DNA of 18,104 nucleotides from contig CALGGR010000244.1 in the NCBI GenBank assembly GCA_937915755.1, forward strand, positions 1 to 18,104. The letters run 5' to 3'. A model generated the notes under the pieces. The model was not told where the DNA came from and did not search any database. It worked only from the letters and a program-made list of their open reading frames with translations. Positions 13,595 through 18,104 of the stretch are shown in pieces (the stretch's first letter is position 1; each line of letters opens with the position of its first letter). Source of the DNA: an uncultured Fretibacterium sp. (GTDB lineage Bacteria > Synergistota > Synergistia > Synergistales > Aminobacteriaceae). The translations under genes were made by a program, and so were the position numbers.

Positions 13595-14778
13595 AGCTCG
13601 TTCAAAGCCGCGCCTATAGCCTCACTTACGGCCTGAGAATTTTTCCCCCACCCTTGTGCGCTGAATGAGCTGCCTCCGCCTTTGCCCTCAAGAATCTCAA
13701 TCGCTTTCCTGAAAGCCGGACGAACATCAACGCTCTTATTCCCCCTCTCAGTCCCGATCATCAGGAACACTCCGTCATCGTTCACACACGCGAGAACAGC
13801 TATAGCCTCCTTGTCCTCAGTGATGAGACGGAAAAGGTGTTTTGCCTCGTCTTGGTTTGACTGGTTCATGATATGGCTGACGATTTTATGACCGCCGGAA
13901 ATTTCAGCGTCCCTCAAGAGCGATTCAGCGAGTGGCTTCAGGAAGCGCGCAACAGTTGCCTCGTTCTGGGACTTCAGGGAATGTATCTGAGATTTCAGGC
14001 TTGCTATCTTTTCGTTGATTCCATCGTATCCGCAAACTAACTCAGCTTCAGCACGTCTGACCTCATGATACACTGACGACAGCCATCTGTAGGCAGCTTT
14101 CCCGGACTTCAGGTATATTCGCGAGCCTCCTTTGTGGTTCTCGCACGATGTTACTTTGACGAGACCGGCCTGACCTGTTGACGAGACATGAAGGCCACAG
14201 CATGGCACATAGTCGACACCTTCAACCTTGACGATTCTGACGGGAGGAATTGCATTTTCAGGGGGAAGCTTCCGGGCATTCTCGCGTATCTCGGCCATGT
14301 CAGGATATATGACTTCAACGGGAATGTCTGCCCATACAGCCTCATTAGCCGCCGCCTCAGCCTCAAGAATCGCGTTAATGTCCGCTGGAATGTCAGTGTC
14401 GATTGAAACGTTGTCGCCCTCGATTCGCATTCTTGCCGTGTGAATGTGATGGAGATTCCAGAGGCAGCCGGCGAAAAGGTGTTCACCAAGATGCTGCTGC
14501 ATAAGCTCAAATCTCCGCTCCCAGTCCAAGACTCCGTGAACGCTTCGGCCTTCGACAGGTGAGTTCGTGATGTGTATGATTTCGTCGCCATGCTCTAAGA
14601 CTTCGAGGACTTCAACGCCGCTTAGAGTTCCCAAGTCGCAGGGCTGTCCTCCTCCGCCGGGATAGAAGAGAGTGCGGTCAAGAACGATGTGATATTTTCC
14701 GTCGTGCTCGGATTGTGAGAGTAATTCCGCGTCAAACTCTTTCGCGTATAAGTCATCGTAATATAATCTTGCGGTCAA
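13582..14778 (-). CDS. alaX: AlaX-type alanyl-tRNA editing protein with DHHA1 domain
   Basis: This trans-editing enzyme is expected to hydrolyse mischarged Ser- or Gly-tRNA(Ala). The 398-residue protein has an AlaRS-like N-terminal barrel with FYPGGGGQP (38-46), the zinc-binding editing motifs HxxxH (His96, His100) and CxxxH (Cys193, His197), a coiled-coil region (about 236-280) and a DHHA1-like C-terminus ending with a glycine-rich GKGGGSSFSAQG motif (365-376). Length fits the long AlaX type. The start is TTG, with GGAAG 9 bases upstream; no ATG fits better. It is convergent with der and divergent from the coiled-coil genes, so it forms a single-gene unit. All metal ligands are present, so it should be active. 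Confidence 0.93.
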   Translation of the reverse strand: MTARLYYDDLYAKEFDAELLSQSEHDGKYHIVLDRTLFYPGGGGQPCDLGTLSGVEVLEVLEHGDEIIHITNSPVEGRSVHGVLDWERRFELMQQHLGEHLFAGCLWNLHHIHTARMRIEGDNVSIDTDIPADINAILEAEAAANEAVWADIPVEVIYPDMAEIRENARKLPPENAIPPVRIVKVEGVDYVPCCGLHVSSTGQAGLVKVTSCENHKGGSRIYLKSGKAAYRWLSSVYHEVRRAEAELVCGYDGINEKIASLKSQIHSLKSQNEATVARFLKPLAESLLRDAEISGGHKIVSHIMNQSNQDEAKHLFRLITEDKEAIAVLACVNDDGVFLMIGTERGNKSVDVRPAFRKAIEILEGKGGGSSFSAQGWGKNSQAVSEAIGAALNELKEG

Positions 14779-14812
14779 AATGCTTCACTTCCCAACAAAA
14801 TTTTATGCGTGA

Positions 14813-14820
14813 ATTATAAT
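14813..14820. promoter_or_regulatory. Divergent promoter candidate with palindromic ATTATAAT
   Basis: The 8-base palindrome ATTATAAT supplies a TATAAT -10 box on both strands (14815-14820 plus; 14818-14813 minus). The predicted starts give leaders of about 25-28 bases for the coiled-coil gene on the right and the AlaX gene on the left. The -35 matches are only 3 of 6 on each side (CCAACA plus; CTTTCA minus). Confidence 0.4.
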
Positions 14821-14851
14821 ACAGTTAACAAGAGTGAAAGGAGGAATCATT

Positions 14852-15343
14852 ATGGAGGCAATACGTGAAGAAGAATACGTAACACTTCAAGTTCATGATG
14901 CACAGTTCGGACGGATTGAGGAGTTGATTGAGCATAGTCTAGCTCGTCAGGAAGCCATAGCCAGCGACATCAAAGGGGAAATTAAGGAACTTCACGGCGA
15001 GATAAAGGCACTCGATGCAAAAATTGATGGTGTCGAAAAAAAACTTGAAGCGAAGATTGACGGTGTCGAGAAAAAACTCAATGAAAAAATTGATGGCGTC
15101 GAAAAAAGGCTCGATGCAAAAATTGACAGTGTCGAACAGAAACTCAATGAAAAGATTGACGGTGTCGAGAAAAGGCTTGAGGCAAAAGTTGACGGCGTTA
15201 TGGACGCTGTAACCATTACGAACTCACGCATAGATGACCTCAATAACAAGAAGTCCAACAATATCGCATTGTGGGCAATCGCAACAGCGGTAGGGATATG
15301 TGCATTCCAAGCAATAGTCTCTCTTATTTCGTTATTGAAGTAG
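14852..15343 (+). CDS. Small tail-anchored coiled-coil protein with hendecad repeats
   Basis: Not a recognised gene. The 163-residue protein has a helical N-terminal region with DAQFGRIEELIEHSLARQEA (16-35). Five near-identical 11-residue units follow (56-110, pattern AKIDGVEKKLE), then a diverged sixth. A C-terminal membrane helix (about 138-162) is preceded by a Lys/Asn stretch. Eleven-residue periodicity suggests a right-handed coiled coil, and the single C-terminal helix suggests a tail-anchored, cytoplasm-facing rod. It looks similar in plan to Borrelia Bdr proteins (repeat rod plus C-terminal anchor), probably by convergence. The ATG at 14852 has AAAGGAGG 7 bases upstream; the in-frame GTG at 14834 overlaps that site and is rejected. 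The next gene is a shorter paralogue 13 bases downstream. Confidence 0.82.
   Translation: MEAIREEEYVTLQVHDAQFGRIEELIEHSLARQEAIASDIKGEIKELHGEIKALDAKIDGVEKKLEAKIDGVEKKLNEKIDGVEKRLDAKIDSVEQKLNEKIDGVEKRLEAKVDGVMDAVTITNSRIDDLNNKKSNNIALWAIATAVGICAFQAIVSLISLLK
15017..15181 (+). repeat. Five tandem 33-bp coding repeats
   Basis: Codons 56-110 of the coiled-coil gene form five consecutive 33-bp units, each encoding (A/E)KID(G/S)VE(K/Q)(K/R)L(E/N/D). A degenerate sixth unit extends to about 15200. Similarity at DNA level is high (repeated ATTGA and GTCGA blocks), so the number of copies could vary by slippage or recombination. Confidence 0.92.
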
Positions 15344-15356
15344 AAAGGGGGCATTC

Positions 15357-15584
15357 ATGGAGGAATATTTCATGTGTCGGTTTCTTGATGCACAGTTTGG
15401 AAAGATTGACGCATTGATGGAACGTAATCTAGCCTATCAGGAGGCTTATGAGACAGAGAAAGCTAATGACATCAAGGGAGAAATTATGGAGCTTCGCGGA
15501 GAAGTAAAGGCTCTCGGTACAAAAATGGATGTATTAACGGCAAGACTTGATTTATTGCTCAGTGAACGTGCGGGGCATATATGA
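15357..15584 (+). CDS. Small coiled-coil protein, short paralogue of the preceding gene
   Basis: The 75-residue product resembles the N-terminal third of the preceding protein: DAQFGKIDALMERNLAYQEA (11-30) and DIKGEIMELRGEVKALGTKMD (38-58, cited by position) parallel its DAQFGRIEELIEHSLARQEA and DIKGEIKELHGEIKALDAKID. It lacks the 11-residue repeats and the membrane helix, so it should be soluble and could pair with its neighbour through the shared helices. The ATG has AAAGGGGG 5 bases upstream and lies 13 bases after the previous stop, so both are probably on one mRNA. Function unknown. Confidence 0.75.
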   Translation: MEEYFMCRFLDAQFGKIDALMERNLAYQEAYETEKANDIKGEIMELRGEVKALGTKMDVLTARLDLLLSERAGHI

Positions 15585-15633
15585 TTAGTGTAGAATGTGT
15601 AGCACTTTGTATAATGTGAAAGGAGATATTTAT

Positions 15634-16716
15634 TTGAGCAGAGTATACAATTTCAGCGCAGGCCCGGCGGTTTTGCCAGAGGAAGTATTAAAGACAGCGC
15701 AGGCAGAAATGTTAGAGTACGGAACTTCCGGCATGTCGGTAATGGAGATGAGCCACCGTTCAAAGGACTTCGAGGAGATTCTCTTCACGGCGGAGAAAGA
15801 CCTCCGTACACTCATGGCAATCCCCGAAAATTATCGCGTCCTCTTCCTTCAGGGCGGAGGCTGCACTCAGTTCGCAATGATCCCCATGAACTTAATGCGC
15901 CATAAGTCAGCGGATTACATCGTTACCGGCCAGTGGAGCAAGAAGGCCGCGCAGGAAGCAAAGATTTTCGGCAAAGCAAACATCATCGCAACCTCAGAGG
16001 ACAGGAATTATTCCTACATTCCCGACCTCTCGGACTTGAACGTTACACCCGAAGCCGATTACGTCTACATATGCCAGAATGAGACGGTTCACGGCACAAC
16101 AATTCGCCAGCTTCCCAACACGAAAGGCAAGACCCTGGTCGCTGATGTCTCGTCAATGTTCCTTAGTGAGCCTGTTGATGTCAGCAAGTACGGAATAATC
16201 TGGGGAGGCGTTCAGAAAAACGTAGGGCCTGCCGGAGTTACGATCGTAATAATCCGCGATGACCTCATCAACGATGACGTTCTTCCGTTCACGCCGACGA
16301 TGATGAAGTACAAGACCCACGCGGACAACAAATCTCTCTACAACACCCCGCCATGCTACAACATTTACATTTGCGGACTCGTGTTCAAGTGGCTTCTGAA
16401 GCTCGGCGGAACTGAGGCAATGCACAAAATCAACATGGCCAAAGCACAGCTCCTCTATGACTACCTTGACAGCTCGAAGATTTTTCACGGGACTGTCGAG
16501 AAGAAAGATCGCTCGCTCATGAACGTTCCGTTTGTTACGGGAAGCAAGGAGCTTGACGCTGAGTTTGTCGCCGAAGCAGAGAAATCCGGCCTCCGAAACA
16601 TCAAGGGACATCGTTCAGTCGGAGGAATGAGGGCATCGCTCTACAACGCCATGCCTGTTGAGGGCGTTAAGGCACTCGTTGACTTCATGGCCGACTTTGA
16701 GAGGAGACACGCCTAA
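15634..16716 (+). CDS. serC: Phosphoserine aminotransferase
   Basis: SerC is a PLP-dependent aminotransferase that converts 3-phosphohydroxypyruvate and glutamate to phosphoserine, step 2 of serine synthesis. The 360-residue product begins SRVYNFSAGPAVLPEEVL and has the LFLQGGGCTQFAMIP segment, the PLP-lysine motif GGVQKNVGPAG and the C-terminal GHRSVGGMRASLYNA motif. The frame is open to an ATG at 15595, but homologues start at this point and AAGGAG lies 8 bases before a TTG at 15634, so TTG is chosen. Length then equals the family norm. The stop overlaps the serA start by one base (TAATG), so the two are translationally linked. Confidence 0.96.
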   Translation: MSRVYNFSAGPAVLPEEVLKTAQAEMLEYGTSGMSVMEMSHRSKDFEEILFTAEKDLRTLMAIPENYRVLFLQGGGCTQFAMIPMNLMRHKSADYIVTGQWSKKAAQEAKIFGKANIIATSEDRNYSYIPDLSDLNVTPEADYVYICQNETVHGTTIRQLPNTKGKTLVADVSSMFLSEPVDVSKYGIIWGGVQKNVGPAGVTIVIIRDDLINDDVLPFTPTMMKYKTHADNKSLYNTPPCYNIYICGLVFKWLLKLGGTEAMHKINMAKAQLLYDYLDSSKIFHGTVEKKDRSLMNVPFVTGSKELDAEFVAEAEKSGLRNIKGHRSVGGMRASLYNAMPVEGVKALVDFMADFERRHA

Positions 16717-17903
16717 TGTTAGCACCGAAGGAACGCAAAATTTTCTGCCTCAACAACATCTCAAGTGTAGGTCTCGAAAAATTCCGCAAAGGCTACACTG
16801 TAACGGAGAATATTGACGAAGCTGCCGGGATTCTTGTACGTTCAGCAGATATGAAGGACACGAATTTTCCCGAAGGTCTAAGGGCAATCGCAAGAGCAGG
16901 CGCAGGGGTCAACAACATTCCCATAGACCGCTGTTCTGAGGAAGGAATCGTTGTCTTCAACACTCCGGGTGCAAACGCAAACAGCGTCAAGGAACTTGTG
17001 ATTGCCGGGTTACTTCTTGCATCGCGGGATATTTACGGCGGGGTTTCATGGGTACGTGAGAATGCAGAAAAGCCCGACGTTGCAAAACTCGCAGAAAAGG
17101 CGAAGAAGAATTTTTCCGGCCACGAGATAAAAGGTAAGACGCTCGGAATTATAGGCTTGGGGGCAATCGGTGTACAAGTCGCAAACGCAGCCGTAAGTCT
17201 CGGAATGAATGTTCTAGGATATGATCCCTATTTGTCCGTGAAATCAGCGTGGATGTTAAGCCCTATGGTAAAACACGCTGACACTCCCGAAGAAGTTTAC
17301 GCGGCCTCAGACTTCATCACTATACATGTTCCGGCAATGGACTCGACCAGGCACATGATCAACGCTGACTCAATCGCAAAGATGAAAGCTGGCGTAAAAA
17401 TCCTGAACTTTGCTCGGGATGTTCTTGTTGACGAGGAAGCATTAAGGGACGCTGTTAAGTCCGGCCATGTTGCGGCGTATGTCTCAGATTTTCCAAACGC
17501 TACGAGTGCGAACATTCCGGGCGCGGTTGTGCTTCCTCACCTTGGAGCATCAACGGAAGAGGCCGAAGAGAATTGCGCTATAATGGCAGCTATTCAGTTA
17601 CAGGATTACCTCGACAACGGGAACATCACAAACTCCGTGAACTTCCCTGAGATTAACGGGGGATTATGCGGAGCTGAGGCTAGGGTTGTGATACTTCACA
17701 GGAACATTCCTGCAATGCTCTCGGGAATAACGTCATTCTTCGGGAGCAACGGCCTCAACATCGAGAACCTCATCAATAAAGCTAAAGGGCAATACGCTTA
17801 CACTCTTGTTGATATCTCACACAAGATGCCGGACGATACAGCGGAGAGATTGCGAGAGATTAACGGTGTTCTGAGAGTGAGAAGGGTTAAGGAAAGAAGC
17901 TAA
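16716..17903 (+). CDS. serA: D-3-phosphoglycerate dehydrogenase, short form with ACT domain
   Basis: SerA oxidises 3-phosphoglycerate to phosphohydroxypyruvate with NAD+, the first step of serine synthesis. The 395-residue protein has split substrate-binding halves around a Rossmann domain (GLGAIG, 147-152), Arg234 (NFARD), His275 (PHLGAST) and a C-terminal ACT domain (about 324-392), the usual site for serine feedback inhibition. The intervening ASB domain of long SerA forms is missing, as in short anaerobe-type enzymes. The acidic residue of the catalytic triad, Glu in FPTEP-type motifs, lines up with Ala262 (DFPNAT); a different acid may serve or the alignment may shift. The start overlaps the serC stop, and no separate Shine-Dalgarno is obvious apart from GAGGAG about 12 bases upstream in serC. 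Confidence 0.95.
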   Translation: MLAPKERKIFCLNNISSVGLEKFRKGYTVTENIDEAAGILVRSADMKDTNFPEGLRAIARAGAGVNNIPIDRCSEEGIVVFNTPGANANSVKELVIAGLLLASRDIYGGVSWVRENAEKPDVAKLAEKAKKNFSGHEIKGKTLGIIGLGAIGVQVANAAVSLGMNVLGYDPYLSVKSAWMLSPMVKHADTPEEVYAASDFITIHVPAMDSTRHMINADSIAKMKAGVKILNFARDVLVDEEALRDAVKSGHVAAYVSDFPNATSANIPGAVVLPHLGASTEEAEENCAIMAAIQLQDYLDNGNITNSVNFPEINGGLCGAEARVVILHRNIPAMLSGITSFFGSNGLNIENLINKAKGQYAYTLVDISHKMPDDTAERLREINGVLRVRRVKERS

Positions 17904-17910
17904 ACATTTT

Positions 17911-17942
17911 GCCTCCTCCTGAAAAATGGGGGAGGCGTTTTT
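17911..17942 (+). terminator. Intrinsic terminator of the serC-serA operon
   Basis: GCCTCCTCC (17911-17919) pairs with GGGGGAGGC (17928-17936), nine pairs with one T-G, around an A-rich eight-base loop. GTTTTT follows (17937-17942). It starts 8 bases after the serA stop. Confidence 0.95.
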
Positions 17943-18059
17943 ATGTCATGAGCTTTCACGTCCGGACAATGCCGAAACTGCTTATTTCTTGGAAACTGAT
18001 GTTCTATATCGAGGATATAGTTTACTTAGGTTTCCTAAAATACCATTATTTGATTAAAC

Positions 18060-18099
18060 GCCGCCGCACACTCGTGACTTTAGTCATGCGTTAGGCGGC
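18060..18099. other. Structured hairpin at the window end, possible IS200/IS605-type end
   Basis: GCCGCC (18060-18065) pairs with GGCGGC (18094-18099). Inside, CGTGAC pairs with GTCATG around a TTTA loop (18073-18088), giving the core GACTTTAGTC. Imperfect hairpins with this core are common at ends of IS200/IS605-group elements, from memory. No transposase gene is visible and the sequence stops here. A terminator or a relict element is equally possible. The 117 bases before it (17943-18059) hold no convincing gene. Confidence 0.3.
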
Positions 18100-18104
18100 C
18101 TGTT

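Noticed and set aside
15017..15181. CRISPR-like 33-bp periodic repeat
   Set aside because: Repeats are contiguous with no spacers, stay in frame and encode an 11-residue coiled-coil unit.
15610..15615. Perfect TATAAT just before serC
   Set aside because: A start from it would fall inside the serC Shine-Dalgarno, and no -35 box is found; serC is more likely read from the upstream coiled-coil transcript.
17909..18094. 61-codon open frame after serA
   Set aside because: It starts inside the serA terminator, has no Shine-Dalgarno, no recognisable motif, and ends in the terminal hairpin.
18060..18104. attC-like integron recombination site (GTTAGGC at 18090-18096)
   Set aside because: The R'-like box is present, but no matching GCCTAAC-type R'' box is found upstream, and no integrase or cassette is visible.

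Overview
The window looks like the start of an assembled bacterial contig. Its first 48 bases are not biological: they match an Illumina TruSeq P7 adapter with a 6-base index. Genes are tightly packed, Shine-Dalgarno sites are strong, and stop/start codons often overlap. Gene content includes a FliW/CsrA pair, an archaeal-type IMP cyclohydrolase, a short-ACT SerA and an asparaginase-fold gene next to a LUD gene. This suggests an anaerobic bacterium, perhaps Synergistota or a clostridial relative. That placement is inference and has not been tested by a search.

Left half (130-9032), minus strand. The main feature is a ten-gene, co-directional block read from 9032 down to 804: fliW, csrA, purE, purM, a purN-purO fusion, a stand-alone AICAR transformylase, a membrane coiled-coil/Sel1 protein, purD, a TauE/SafE-family transporter and a secreted YHYH-thermonuclease. 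Every junction overlaps or has a gap of at most 23 bases. A strong intrinsic terminator lies at 760-789. Beyond it a flavin-reductase-like gene has its own promoter region and terminator. The block covers steps 2 (PurD), 3 (PurN), 5 (PurM), carboxyaminoimidazole mutase (PurE), and the last two steps to IMP. The last two steps are not made by a normal bifunctional PurH. The transformylase domain stands alone, and the cyclohydrolase is a PurO-type domain fused to the C-terminus of PurN. The flagellar/carbon-storage regulators FliW and CsrA lead the same transcription unit.

Middle (9033-13577), plus strand. A short divergent promoter region (9033-9127) separates the purine block from a plus-strand group: an acidic, membrane-anchored TPR protein, a LUD-domain protein, an intergenic terminator or attenuator, an asparaginase-fold protein that appears to lack the catalytic residues, and the ribosome-assembly GTPase Der. 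Der ends 4 bases from the convergent end of an AlaX-type alanyl-tRNA editing protein (13582-14778, minus); a hairpin spans both stop codons.

Right part (14779-18104), plus strand. Two tandem paralogous small coiled-coil proteins come next, one with five 33-bp hendecad repeats and a C-terminal membrane anchor. They are followed by serC and serA, which overlap by one base and form the phosphoserine branch of serine synthesis, and then a strong terminator. The last 160 bases hold no convincing gene and end in a structured hairpin with a GACTTTAGTC core, resembling ends of IS200/IS605-type elements. That would fit a contig ending in a repeat. No rRNA, tRNA or CRISPR array was seen.
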